Shown here: piece after piece, positions 8,601-16,766 of the stretch
Numbering within the stretch: the first letter of the stretch is position 1
Layout of the letters: the number at the start of each line of letters is the position of its first letter
Made by a program: the position numbers and the translations under genes
Notes under the pieces: generated by a model
Databases searched by the model: none
Told to the model about the DNA's origin: nothing
The model's input: the letters and a program-made list of their open reading frames with translations, nothing else
Assembly: GCA_937127195.1 (NCBI GenBank)
Contig: CAKZLT010000242.1
Span: 1 to 30,624 of the forward strand
Direction of reading: 5' to 3'
Source: an uncultured Saprospiraceae bacterium
GTDB lineage: Bacteria > Bacteroidota > Bacteroidia > Chitinophagales > Saprospiraceae
Length of the DNA stretch: 30,624 nucleotides

Positions 8601-9963
8601 TATAGATACCATAAAGGTCATTAATGCTAACAAAACGATTTGCCATGTTTTTGTGGATAGCGTCGAAATGGTTCGTTTGACGGATTATTCTCATATCAAA
8701 TTTAGTGGTATTATTAGAAGTATTTCAGAAGATGGAAAGTACTTAATTACAAGTGAAGGTATTATTTATGATTTGACTAGAGATGGCGCAGTGCATTTTG
8801 ATTATGGTGAAAAAAGTACACCGAGTTTTATTGAAAATGGTGAGAAAATAGTTTTAACCAGTTCCAGTACAGGAGTGAAAGTGTATTCTAACTTAACCAA
8901 AGAATTGGTGTTTGAGCGACCATCTCAAGAAAATGTTAGGAGTTATACGCTCACGGCAGATAGTAAATATATTGTCCTACAATTAGATAAAGAACGTTTT
9001 GAGGTTTTGAATGCAGCAGTTGACACGGTTGTCTTAGCAGGTGAAGGAATTTTTCAAGGTTATTTTGAAAGAGACTCGTTGTTTTTTGCAGTTCAATCTC
9101 CTAATACGACACTCGTTTATCGAGCCTTACCAGATGGAACACTTGATAAGCGAAAATATGATGGGAGATTTAAACGAGTTTTACCTAATGGGATGCTATT
9201 TGTAACAGATAATGGAATTTTTCCAAATGAATTGACTAGTGCTTATAGGTTACCAACCATTGCTGAAAGTCAAAAACGCCAGCCGCCATTAGCAAATCTA
9301 GTTTTTTATGAAGATGGATTTACGGAACAATTGTATAATCTGTTAGGTGGATTTGTGGCAGTGAGTGAAGATGGGCGATACATTTTAACCAAAAAAGGCT
9401 TCTATGATGTAGAACCGAATAGCCCGACTGTTTTTTCTTCAACCATTGCGCCTAAAGCAGAATTGACACCATTGTATTTTATTTCGGAAGATGGAAAGTA
9501 CTTGATAGAAGAAAGAGGAGATGATTTTTCGATGGAAAATATACTAACGGGAGATACTCTAAACACTAAAAAGACTCAAAAATATCAACCCAAATGGGAG
9601 AAATATAAGTCAGAGGTTTATGAAAATAAGCTAAAAAAATTATACGATTTTGTCAAAGACAATAATCAAATTCGACCAATATTTAAAGAGAATGAGCGTA
9701 TAAAGTTTAAGACTTTAGATGATAGATTATGGATAGAACATCAGTTTTATCAGGTTTATGTGAAAGATGAAAATGAACAAACACTAGCACTTTGGACAGC
9801 TCCGATTAACCATTATATCATTAGTGTTACTCCAAAAGTGAATGGACATTTTTTAGAAATTATCTACGCTGGAACGGAAACGGATACGCTCGGAAACACG
9901 ACAAGGAAGGTACAAACATTGCTTTGGGACTTGGATAAAAGTCGAATTGTCGGAAAGGACTAA
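5668..9963 (+). CDS. CHAT protease-nSTAND1 NTPase transmembrane sensor, copy 1
   Basis: The 1431-aa multidomain protein begins with a CHAT (caspase-like) domain (about 1-200) with His80 in HYGGHA and Cys121 in FFNGCSS, so the protease dyad is intact. A STAND-type ATPase follows (about 245-700): Walker A GQSGAGKSS at 283-291 and Walker B LLDQVEE at 414-420. The DQ-x-EE form of Walker B is typical of nSTAND1 NTPases in the conflict-system literature. A coiled-coil-like insert lies between them. One membrane helix (735-755) follows a basic stretch (QRAKRKALRRN), predicting a cytoplasmic protease/ATPase and an extracytoplasmic C terminus. After it come a TPR-like segment (about 763-805) and a long strand-rich region with repeated SEDGKYL motifs, probably a beta-propeller sensor. 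A close paralogue follows 147 bp downstream. Target and trigger are unknown; a role in signalling, programmed death or defence is inferred. Confidence 0.88.
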   Translation: METQLPVIFLTFANDKVDDALYLRNLPKELNAIRNALEKAERANLCEVIERTACTVEDIFDTFQDERYADRIAMFHYGGHASGSQLMLETLDGGHGVAHADGLISFLGKQKGLQMVFFNGCSSQEQALQLSEAGVPAVIGTATAIKDEIATELAGRFYNSMASGATINNSWLEAIDIVKTKTNTTKRKGLKLRRDKSSDFPWNLYIRDGAEVVRDWDLPSVSKNPLFGLPELPVANLPEEPFRFLRRYEPHHAEIFFGRDKYIRQLYDRITSDKSSPVILFYGQSGAGKSSALASGLLPRLEQEADVKYIRRDTTIGLLGCLDEALGGNFQRSVLSNSEGEAIMVSDVKAQIEQMEQLKKSIDVAEHGTLNKLIEQLQNKLNDQNMEVETENRVGRLERWLSIEEETGRPFNILLDQVEEVFTRPNLEIPNELEYFLLEIQQIFAEAGQCPKGNIILSYRKEYHPEIDEFCKKLQIPREGIFLKRLETEDIEEVVRGVESTERLSNRYKIMVEPDLPNIIADDLMEDKDSPIAPVLSILLTKMWELSQKQETTVFSVAQYQILKTEGILMDDFYHQQMGKLSEWNKDVVESGLALDILNIHTTELGTAGICTETDIKERYKHQGVILDDLLDKLQNLYLLADAGQDQTSLAHDTIAPIVSKELRNSDKDGQRAFRILISKANEFKADKTNLLDSADLAIIENGKNGMRLWNETEKELILLSQKQRAKRKALRRNLMITGAVVMVIIIVQSIFSFFQVKSVQSNAYELEGLLALGNKDYTTAYDFAEKSLDVKSSNTKAQELLIKSRYANLYNSDYQYYFTPYRIKLLTFGAKDNYFTGSINDAHQPIHFNYNRYSNTTGNVLIGDINGEEVYTGFDTTGQKVIDLKVSSNFKLAATMFDNASTEDSLFIDFEVKDIIQNQVQYETRQAFSQSLLQFRGNLTKVYRNFRIAPSNDALFYYAPSVIEKEILTEEANSYQIIDTIKVINANKTICHVFVDSVEMVRLTDYSHIKFSGIIRSISEDGKYLITSEGIIYDLTRDGAVHFDYGEKSTPSFIENGEKIVLTSSSTGVKVYSNLTKELVFERPSQENVRSYTLTADSKYIVLQLDKERFEVLNAAVDTVVLAGEGIFQGYFERDSLFFAVQSPNTTLVYRALPDGTLDKRKYDGRFKRVLPNGMLFVTDNGIFPNELTSAYRLPTIAESQKRQPPLANLVFYEDGFTEQLYNLLGGFVAVSEDGRYILTKKGFYDVEPNSPTVFSSTIAPKAELTPLYFISEDGKYLIEERGDDFSMENILTGDTLNTKKTQKYQPKWEKYKSEVYENKLKKLYDFVKDNNQIRPIFKENERIKFKTLDDRLWIEHQFYQVYVKDENEQTLALWTAPINHYIISVTPKVNGHFLEIIYAGTETDTLGNTTRKVQTLLWDLDKSRIVGKD

Positions 9964-10027
9964 TACGCTTTCATGATACTTTAAATGAATATGACTAGTA
10001 TAATGACTCAAAAGTTTGTAAAGCTAA

Positions 10028-10059
10028 CGTAGCGTGACGACGAAGCTCGTCGCGCTACG
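10028..10059. repeat. GC-rich hairpin between the two paralogues
   Basis: A 13-bp stem (10028-10040 with 10047-10059, one T-G pair) closes a 6-nt CGAAGC loop. It is GC-rich in an AT-rich context and sits 64 nt after the first paralogue's stop. It resembles a REP-type repeat; it lacks a U-tract and so is not a convincing terminator. Confidence 0.65.
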
Positions 10060-10110
10060 AAACATTAAACAACTGATGATTGATTATGCTAGACGGTTAA
10101 TATAAAAACG

Positions 10111-13100
10111 ATGAAAAATCAACTTCCTGTTATATTTTTGACATTTGCCAATGATAAAGTAGATGACGCATTGTATTTGCGTAATCTGCCAAAAGAATTA
10201 AATGCAATTAGAAATGCTTTAGTAAAAGCAGAAAAGGCAGGATTGTGCGAAGTCATTGAGCGAACAGCCTGTACGGTAGAAGATATTTTTGATACTTTTC
10301 AAGACCCAAGGTATGAAGGCAGAATAGCCATGTTTCATTATGGAGGTCATGCAAGTGGCTCGCAATTGATGTTGGAAACACTGGACGGAGACCACGGAAC
10401 GGCACACGCCGAAGGATTAGTTTCATTTTTGGGTAAGCAAAATTCTCTACAGGTTGCGTTCTTTAACGGCTGTTCGTCGCAAGAACAGGCAATGGAGTTG
10501 AGTGAAGCGGGCGTTCCTGCCGTAGTGGGGACGGCTACTGCTATTAAAGATGTTATAGCAACAGATTTGGCAGGGCGATTTTATACAGGAATTGCCTCTG
10601 GGTTTACAGTGAATAAGTCTTGGTTAGAAGCGGTAGATGTTTTAAAAACCAAAAACGATACTAAAAAGAAAAAAGGACTACGATTAAGGAGAGATAAAGG
10701 GAACGACTTTCCGTGGAGAATGTATATCAGAGATGGGGCAGAAGTCGTCAGAGATTGGGATTTACCGAGTGCAGCAAATAGCCCTCTTTTTGGACTTCCA
10801 GAGTTGCCAAAAACGAATTTACCCGAATATCCGTTTATGTTTTTGAGGCGATATGAGCCACAACATGCCGAGATATTCTTTGGACGAGATAGATACATTC
10901 GTCAATTATATGATAGAATCACTTCTGATAAAGCTGCGCCCGTTATTTTGTTTTATGGGCAATCAGGCGCAGGCAAATCTTCTGCTCTAGCGGCTGGATT
11001 ATTGCCAAGATTGGAACAAGAGGCAGATGTGAAATACATCCGAAGAAATTCGGATATTGGACTTTTGGGAACATTTGACGAGGCTTTGGGTGGAAATATC
11101 AAAAGAACTGTATTGAGTACTGGAGATGGTCAAGCAGTATTGGTGAGCGATTTGGAAAATCAAATTGCCCAAATGGAATCACTCCGTCGAACGATTGATA
11201 CAACCGATCACGGAGATATTCAACGGATTATAGACCAATTAAAAGCCAAGTTGGGTAGCCAAGAAACGGATATTAATACTGAAGAAGAAACAGCTACACG
11301 CCTCGAAAGATGGATAGCAATTGAAGAGAATACAGGTCGTCCATTTAATATTTTATTGGATCAAGTAGAAGAAACATTTACACGAGCAAATCCTAATATG
11401 CCTAATGAATTGGAGTTGTTTTTATTAGAAATTCAACAGATTTTCAAAGATGCAGGCAATTGTCCAGATGGAAATATTATTCTTTCTTATCGAAAAGAAT
11501 ATCATCCAGAAATAGATGAGTTCTGTAAAAAACTACAAATTCCGAGGGAAGGTATTTTTCTAAAAAGACTAACGACCGAAGACATAGAAGAGGTCGTTAG
11601 AGGCGTTGCAAGCAATAAACGACTAGAACAGAGATATAATATTATTATAGAACCAAACCTGCCAAATATCATTGCGGATGACCTCACGGAAGATAGAGAA
11701 TCTCCAATTGCGCCCGTTTTGTCTATCCTTTTGACGAAAATGTGGGAACTGAGTCGCGAAGCCAATATCAATGTTTTTTCTGTTACTCAGTATCAAAATT
11801 TGAAAAAGCAAGGTATTATGATGGAAGATTTTTTTCATCAGCAAATGGTAAAATTAAAGAATTGGAAGCCAGAACTAGAAGCTTCTGGGTTGGCGTTGGA
11901 CATTCTGAATTTTCATACGACGGCACTCGGCACGGCAGGTATGAAAAATGTTGATGAAATCAAAGAAAGATACCAACATCAAACTCATGAAGTAGATGCT
12001 TTGATTGATAAATTCAAAGAATTGTATCTTTTGACGGATATTGGATACAAGCAAACGGGACTGTCGCATGATACGCTTGCTCCGATTGTCAACTTTGAAA
12101 TACGCGAATCTGACAAATCTGGGCAACGCGCTTACCGAACTTTGACGAATAATGCATTAGAGTTTGAAGATGATGAGACGAATATAATGGATCCCAATGA
12201 TTTGAAATTGGTTGAAGATGGTCAAAATGGAATGCGTTTATGGAATGATCTCGAAATCAAATTGGTAGAAGCGAGTAAAAAATATAGAGACCGACAAGTT
12301 GCTATTCGACGAAATTTGATAATTGCAGCAGTGGCTATTTTTTTGGTGGTGATTGGGCAAAGTATTTACTCTTATTTTCAGTCGGTTAATGCACGAAGTA
12401 ACTTTTTTGAACTGCAAGGACTGACCGCTTACGGCGACGGTGATTTTACAGAAGCTTATGATTTTGCCGTTCAGGCATTGGATGTGAATGCTAAAAATAC
12501 GGAAGCTAAAATGTTGTTGATTCAGTCGCGATACGCGAATTTGGATAATTTTGGTTATCAATTTTATTTTACACCACGAAAAGTCGCACCAGTTAATTTT
12601 AAAGGGAATCCCAAATCTTATGGTCGAATAAATGAAATGGGGGACGATTTGAGGTTTGAGTTTAGAACATTTACAAGTAAAGAAGGTAAAGTTGAAGTTT
12701 TTAATGAATTAGGAGAAGCTTTATACTCGACTTCATTAACCAAAACTAATAATTTCTTGGAAGCTCAGTATTCGCCAGATCTAAGATATCTGGTTAGTGC
12801 AAATGATGTGACAACAGGTGAAGATAGCATAGTTTTCTTGATCAAGGTTGAAGATGTTATTCAAGAAACAAACTTGCATCAATCCTTGATTAAGTTGCCT
12901 AAATCACTCAAGTCCTACTTAGATATTAATCAAATTCGGAACAGTTTACAGTTTTCTCCGAATAGTACAGATTTATTTTATTATGTGCCAACTATTGTCG
13001 AAAAAGAGATTACAGTTGCCGAACTAGAAACATTTCAAGTCATTGATACGATAGAAATTATCAATAAAAAAACGGCACTTTGTCGAGTTCTAGCAGATAG

Positions 13101-14388
13101 TCTTGAAATGTTTGAATTGAATGAGCATTCTGTCTTTAAATTTGGCGGCACGCTTAGTAGCATCACAACCGACGGAAAATATCTAACTACTTCGGAAGGG
13201 ATTATTTATGATTTATCTAAAGAAAATGGAGTTTATCTAGATAGTGAAATGAAGAATGTGAGTGCTCAGTTTTTTGATAATAATGAAAAAGTAGCCTTTT
13301 CTAGCCCAACCAAAGGAGTAAAAGTCTATTCATTAATGACCAAAGAATTGTTAAGTGAACGACCTGTCGAAGAACGAAATATTGAAAGTTATCAAGTTAC
13401 AGATGATAATCAATATTTGGTTATTCAACTGAACGCTAAATCATTTGAAGTACGTGATATGGCAATGGATACCTTGGTTATAGAAGGGCAAGGTATTTAT
13501 AAATATTATCAAGCGCAGGATACCTTGTTCTTTGCGGCAAAAGGTGCAAACACTACTTGGATTTATGTTCATTCTCAAATAGGTAATTCACGAATTCATG
13601 AATATGATGGTAAGTTTGAACAAGTGCTACCTAATCAAATGCTTTTTGCAACAACTCAAGGTATTGCTCCGAATAACTTTACGAATATTTATAGGTTGCC
13701 AACTTTACCAGAAAGCCTGCCTCGAACGAGTATTTTACCTGATGTAGAAATCAGAGAAGATGGCTTTGAAATTCCGATTTTCCATTTCCTTGGTGCATTT
13801 TTAGATGTAAATGAAAACGGTAAATATATATTAACAAATAAAGGATTGTTTGATATTCAGGCTTCTAGTCCAAGAAGTTTTTCTTCGAACATTCAATTGG
13901 GGGCAGATAAAAATTCTATTTATTTTACTTCAAAAGATGGAAAATACCTAATAGAAGAGCGTGGAAATATCACTTTAGTAGAAGAATTAATTTCGGGAGA
14001 TACACTCAAGTCATCAAAAACGGAGCATTTTATAAAGAAAACGTGGCTACCTTATAAAGAAGCAGCTTATGGAGAGCGTTTGAATAAATTATATGATTTT
14101 ATTGAAAATAAAGACTTGGAACGACCAACGTTTCAGAAATTTGAAGAAATTGAATTTTTGACACTCAAAGAGAAGTTGTCGGTTGAGTATAATTTTCATG
14201 AAATATTCTTACGAGATGAGAATGGACACCAAATCGCTCGTTGGACAACTCCAACCAATCATTATATTATAAGCTTACTACCAAAGGCGAATGGGAAATT
14301 CTTAGAATTAATATATGCTGGTACTCAAATAGACGAAAATGGAGTAAAAACAAGAGTTGTTCAAACGATTTTATTTGATTTAGAATAG
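10111..14388 (+). CDS. CHAT protease-nSTAND1 NTPase transmembrane sensor, copy 2
   Basis: The 1425-aa paralogue of the preceding gene has the same architecture in the same order. CHAT residues His80 and Cys121 and Walker A GQSGAGKSS (283-291) fall at identical positions; Walker B LLDQVEE is at 415-421. The membrane helix is at 736-756 after RR, followed by a TPR-like segment and a strand-rich propeller-like region. The CHAT/NTPase half is nearly identical in protein sequence to copy 1, whereas the C-terminal sensor half differs much more. DNA differs at many synonymous sites, so the duplication is old and both copies are under purifying selection. It is possibly co-transcribed with copy 1 (147-bp gap with a hairpin). 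The ligand sensed and the protease substrate are unknown. Confidence 0.88.
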   Translation: MKNQLPVIFLTFANDKVDDALYLRNLPKELNAIRNALVKAEKAGLCEVIERTACTVEDIFDTFQDPRYEGRIAMFHYGGHASGSQLMLETLDGDHGTAHAEGLVSFLGKQNSLQVAFFNGCSSQEQAMELSEAGVPAVVGTATAIKDVIATDLAGRFYTGIASGFTVNKSWLEAVDVLKTKNDTKKKKGLRLRRDKGNDFPWRMYIRDGAEVVRDWDLPSAANSPLFGLPELPKTNLPEYPFMFLRRYEPQHAEIFFGRDRYIRQLYDRITSDKAAPVILFYGQSGAGKSSALAAGLLPRLEQEADVKYIRRNSDIGLLGTFDEALGGNIKRTVLSTGDGQAVLVSDLENQIAQMESLRRTIDTTDHGDIQRIIDQLKAKLGSQETDINTEEETATRLERWIAIEENTGRPFNILLDQVEETFTRANPNMPNELELFLLEIQQIFKDAGNCPDGNIILSYRKEYHPEIDEFCKKLQIPREGIFLKRLTTEDIEEVVRGVASNKRLEQRYNIIIEPNLPNIIADDLTEDRESPIAPVLSILLTKMWELSREANINVFSVTQYQNLKKQGIMMEDFFHQQMVKLKNWKPELEASGLALDILNFHTTALGTAGMKNVDEIKERYQHQTHEVDALIDKFKELYLLTDIGYKQTGLSHDTLAPIVNFEIRESDKSGQRAYRTLTNNALEFEDDETNIMDPNDLKLVEDGQNGMRLWNDLEIKLVEASKKYRDRQVAIRRNLIIAAVAIFLVVIGQSIYSYFQSVNARSNFFELQGLTAYGDGDFTEAYDFAVQALDVNAKNTEAKMLLIQSRYANLDNFGYQFYFTPRKVAPVNFKGNPKSYGRINEMGDDLRFEFRTFTSKEGKVEVFNELGEALYSTSLTKTNNFLEAQYSPDLRYLVSANDVTTGEDSIVFLIKVEDVIQETNLHQSLIKLPKSLKSYLDINQIRNSLQFSPNSTDLFYYVPTIVEKEITVAELETFQVIDTIEIINKKTALCRVLADSLEMFELNEHSVFKFGGTLSSITTDGKYLTTSEGIIYDLSKENGVYLDSEMKNVSAQFFDNNEKVAFSSPTKGVKVYSLMTKELLSERPVEERNIESYQVTDDNQYLVIQLNAKSFEVRDMAMDTLVIEGQGIYKYYQAQDTLFFAAKGANTTWIYVHSQIGNSRIHEYDGKFEQVLPNQMLFATTQGIAPNNFTNIYRLPTLPESLPRTSILPDVEIREDGFEIPIFHFLGAFLDVNENGKYILTNKGLFDIQASSPRSFSSNIQLGADKNSIYFTSKDGKYLIEERGNITLVEELISGDTLKSSKTEHFIKKTWLPYKEAAYGERLNKLYDFIENKDLERPTFQKFEEIEFLTLKEKLSVEYNFHEIFLRDENGHQIARWTTPTNHYIISLLPKANGKFLELIYAGTQIDENGVKTRVVQTILFDLE

Positions 14389-14803
14389 AGAGAACGGCAC
14401 ACGGCACACGGCACATATAGCTGTATAGTTAAGGTGTTTTTGAAAAAGTAAAACTAGCAAAGTATTTTTTTTTTTGTAAAAAAACACTTTGAAATACTCT
14501 AAAAAATGTAACTGCGTATCTTTCTTTGCCCTTATTTTTAATAAAAAACACCTTAACTATACAGCTATATGACCGTGTGCCGTGCGCCGTCAACCGTCCG
14601 CCGTTTTATTTAAATGCAACCCTTCGTTTTTTCTTTTGTCATTAAAAATGTAAAAAGTTTCAGGAGGAGTGTAACATAATTGAAATTGTTATCGTCATCC
14701 TTTTGAAATCTATAAAATAAAAAAGAGAGAGAAAGTCTATAAACCTGATGTAATTCGTATAGAGAGTTAAAAAAGAATTACATTTTCTAAAAAGATTAAA
14801 GAA
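14389..14803. other. Gene-free gap with a MITE-like element
   Basis: No coding frame is credible in these 415 bp. The first half is a large inverted-repeat element (14401-14590). The rest (14600-14803) is the AT-rich upstream region of the next gene, with a 9-bp inverted pair at 14748-14756 and 14775-14783 about 20 nt before its ATG, and a purine-rich stretch before it. Confidence 0.7.
14401..14590. repeat. MITE-like element with 27-bp perfect terminal inverted repeats
   Basis: Arms 14415-14441 and 14544-14570 are exact reverse complements. Outside them, GC-rich runs of CACGGCACACGGC (left) and GTGTGCCGTGCGCCG (right) extend the pairing imperfectly. Inside, an AT-rich stem forms around 14458-14492. 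The centre has no coding frame. It begins only 13 nt after the stop of copy 2. The arrangement suggests a non-autonomous mobile element or a dispersed 3'-end repeat. Confidence 0.65.
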
Positions 14804-15364
14804 ATGAAAAACTTAGTATTAACTATTACAATGTGTTTGTTGATTGTAGGTACAATCACTGCACAAAGAGACAGAACAGTATTTGGAAGTGTTGATTTTT
14901 CGGGTGCTTGGGGTGGAACTCAAATTGCAATAACAAATTTTGACGGAGAATTGGCAGCCTTGAGAGGTGGTTTTGGTGGAGTTGAGCTAAACAAAAATCT
15001 ATTTATTGGAGGTGGAGGATATACTTCTACAACTTATAGTGGCTTAAATGATTTGAGTGATACTTATGAAATGAGCTATGGCGGTTTAATCGTTGGATAT
15101 GCTTATAAATCACACAAAATTGTTCATCCACAAGCTACGTTGTTACTTGGTGGCGGTTGGATGCAGGAAGAAAATGTTGGACGTGATGACGTTTTTGTAG
15201 CACAACCAGCAATTGGAGTAGAAATTAATGTATTACGTTGGTTTAGAGTAGGTGTTCATGGAGGTTATCGTGTTGCTTTGGGAGATAGCTTTAGTGTAGA
15301 TGACCGTTTTAGTGATGTTTACGGAAGTGTAAGCCTCAAATTCGGTTGGTCTTGGGGAAGATAA
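14804..15364 (+). CDS. Small outer-membrane beta-barrel protein
   Basis: The 186-aa product has a signal peptide (1-21, cleavage after TAQ) and a Gly-rich barrel: FGSVDFSGAWGG near the start, repeated GGG turns, and a C-terminal SVSLKFGWSWGR strand. Length and pattern fit an 8-stranded outer-membrane barrel (opacity/OmpX-like class). No enzymatic residues are seen. It is followed by a strong hairpin (15400-15450), so it is probably monocistronic. The next gene also encodes an envelope protein, with its own candidate promoter. The precise role is unknown. Confidence 0.72.
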   Translation: MKNLVLTITMCLLIVGTITAQRDRTVFGSVDFSGAWGGTQIAITNFDGELAALRGGFGGVELNKNLFIGGGGYTSTTYSGLNDLSDTYEMSYGGLIVGYAYKSHKIVHPQATLLLGGGWMQEENVGRDDVFVAQPAIGVEINVLRWFRVGVHGGYRVALGDSFSVDDRFSDVYGSVSLKFGWSWGR

Positions 15365-15399
15365 TCTTCCTTTTGTAACTATTCGGAATGCCCAAAAGA

Positions 15400-15450
15400 A
15401 TAAATGCTCGTTTCAGAGTTAAGCAAAGTGTCTCTGAAACAAGCATTTAT
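15400..15450 (+). terminator. Long hairpin terminator-like structure
   Basis: Arms 15400-15418 and 15432-15450 pair over 19 bp with one mismatch around a 13-nt loop, 35 nt after the stop. No immediate U-tract follows; a T run appears only at about 15472-15479, so termination is likely but not certain. Confidence 0.55.
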
Positions 15451-15497
15451 AAAAGAAGACTAAATAGTAATTTTTTTTTAAAGAAAAATCCTAAAGA

Positions 15498-15505
15498 TAG
15501 ATTTG
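15498..15505 (+). promoter_or_regulatory. Candidate -7 box for head-GIN lipoprotein
   Basis: TAGATTTG is an exact match to the Bacteroidota -7 consensus TAnnTTTG, 71 nt before the ATG and just after the preceding terminator-like hairpin. The -33 region is only T-rich. Confidence 0.45.
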
Positions 15506-15576
15506 TGTTAATATAAAAATGGAAACAAGACCTAAAAAAAAGAGAGAGAGCCAAAGAATAGATAATATTTAATAGA

Positions 15577-16323
15577 ATGAAAAAACAAGTAAATTTTTTA
15601 GTGCTAGGACTGCTTTTGGTTATTGGATTATCTACCACTAGTTGTGATGTTAATTACGAAGGATGGTGTAAAGATGCAACAGGAGAACAAGTAGAAGCTA
15701 CTTATGACTTGGACGAAATTGATGAAATTTCCCTTTCAATGAATGCAAGAGTTCATTTGATGAAAGGAGATGTTCAATCGGTTACTGTTAGGGGAAAAGA
15801 AGATGCTGTTGACCGCCTGAATTATGATGTAATTTCGGGACTTTGGAAAATTGGTTTTGAAGATGGTGAATGTAGAGATAACCATGATATTGAAATTGAA
15901 ATCACAGTAACAGACTTGAAAGCTTTAAAGGTATCTGGAAGCGGTGATATTATAGTTGATAATGACACTTTGGTTTTGGATCACGAGTTAGAAATGAGAA
16001 TTTCGGGCAGTGGAGCGATTTTTTTACTAGCTGATGTGCCAAGTATTGATGCTCGAATTAGTGGTTCTGGTGATTTGGAGTTAGGTGGAATTACTCAAAA
16101 TTTAGATATTAATATTTCGGGTTCTGGTCGAGTAGAGGCTTTTGATTTGGCTGCTGAAAATGCAGGAATTAAGGTTTCGGGTTCTGGAAGAACGGAAGTT
16201 TTTATAGATGGAGGAATACTTGATGTTGATATTTCTGGTTCAGGTAAGGTTTGGTATAAAGGAAATCCTAGTTCTTTAATTATGGATGTATCAGGCTCAG
16301 GTGAAATCATTGATGCGAACTAA
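15577..16323 (+). CDS. Head-GIN domain (DUF2807) lipoprotein
   Basis: The 248-aa product has a signal peptide with a lipoprotein-type cysteine (Cys23 in STTSCD), so it is probably anchored in the outer membrane or the periplasmic face. The mature part is a repetitive right-handed beta structure: the motif SGSG recurs about every 18-21 residues from about residue 125 onward (VSGSGDI, ISGSGAI, ISGSGDL, ISGSGRV, VSGSGRT, ISGSGKV, VSGSGEI). This is the signature of the Bacteroidota GIN/DUF2807 family, named for a putative auto-transporter adhesin head; its function is not established. Length is typical. It lies downstream of a small beta-barrel gene, with its own candidate promoter. Confidence 0.85.
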   Translation: MKKQVNFLVLGLLLVIGLSTTSCDVNYEGWCKDATGEQVEATYDLDEIDEISLSMNARVHLMKGDVQSVTVRGKEDAVDRLNYDVISGLWKIGFEDGECRDNHDIEIEITVTDLKALKVSGSGDIIVDNDTLVLDHELEMRISGSGAIFLLADVPSIDARISGSGDLELGGITQNLDINISGSGRVEAFDLAAENAGIKVSGSGRTEVFIDGGILDVDISGSGKVWYKGNPSSLIMDVSGSGEIIDAN

Positions 16324-16397
16324 GTTAATTGAGAATTGAGAATTGACAACGCTTTTAGAATGAATTTTTTATCAAAGAAAAATGAAAAAACAACAAA

Positions 16398-16561
16398 TAA
16401 GGGAGTAGGCAATAAATAACCTACCACAAAGAACGTCATTGTTTTTTATTTAAACAAGGCAAAAAACGGAGTCCTAGCATCGCTAAGGCGAGTATTTTTA
16501 ACGCGGTATAAATGAAAAACAATAAGTTCGACTGGTAGGTTATTTTTTGCCTAATCCCTTA
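16398..16561. mobile_element. 164-bp MITE-like element
   Basis: Terminal inverted repeats 16398-16426 and 16533-16561 (29 bp, two mismatches) begin TAAGGG and end CCCTTA. Nested inside is a second pair (ATTGTTTTTTATTT against AAATGAAAAACAAT, one mismatch, near 16438-16452 and 16510-16524). The centre is GC-richer and non-coding. The size, TIRs and lack of coding frame fit a non-autonomous miniature element; no parent transposase is in the window. Confidence 0.6.
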
Positions 16562-16612
16562 CGAAGAAGATTTTTTGAAGCGTTTTATTAGGTAAAAAAG
16601 AAGCAAGGTGCT

Positions 16613-16724
16613 AGACCGCCTGCGGCTACGAGAGGCGAGACCAGCCTCTGCTGTCAGGCAGGTATTATAGCGGCTAACAAAGTGTTTCACGCTCTATCTC
16701 GCTTCTCGCAGCCGAAGGCGGTCT
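16613..16724. repeat. GAGACCGC-family fold-back, second copy
   Basis: Outer arms 16613-16626 and 16711-16724 pair over 14 bp with one mismatch. The right arm and its flank (tctcgcagccgaaggcggtct) closely match the right arm of the 3641-3827 element. The spacing between outer arms (112 bp) is near that of the equivalent stem there (117 bp), while the centres differ. Confidence 0.6.
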
Positions 16725-16766
16725 CGTTTCCCGTTTCCAATTATTAAACAACTAAATTATAAATTA

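Larger units (their letters stand above)
16324..16766. other. Gene-free gap with two repeat elements
   Basis: No coding frame is credible in these 443 bp. It holds a TIR-bounded element at 16398-16561 and a GAGACCGC-family fold-back at 16613-16724, plus a short direct repeat of TTGAGAA right after the preceding stop codon. Confidence 0.7.
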
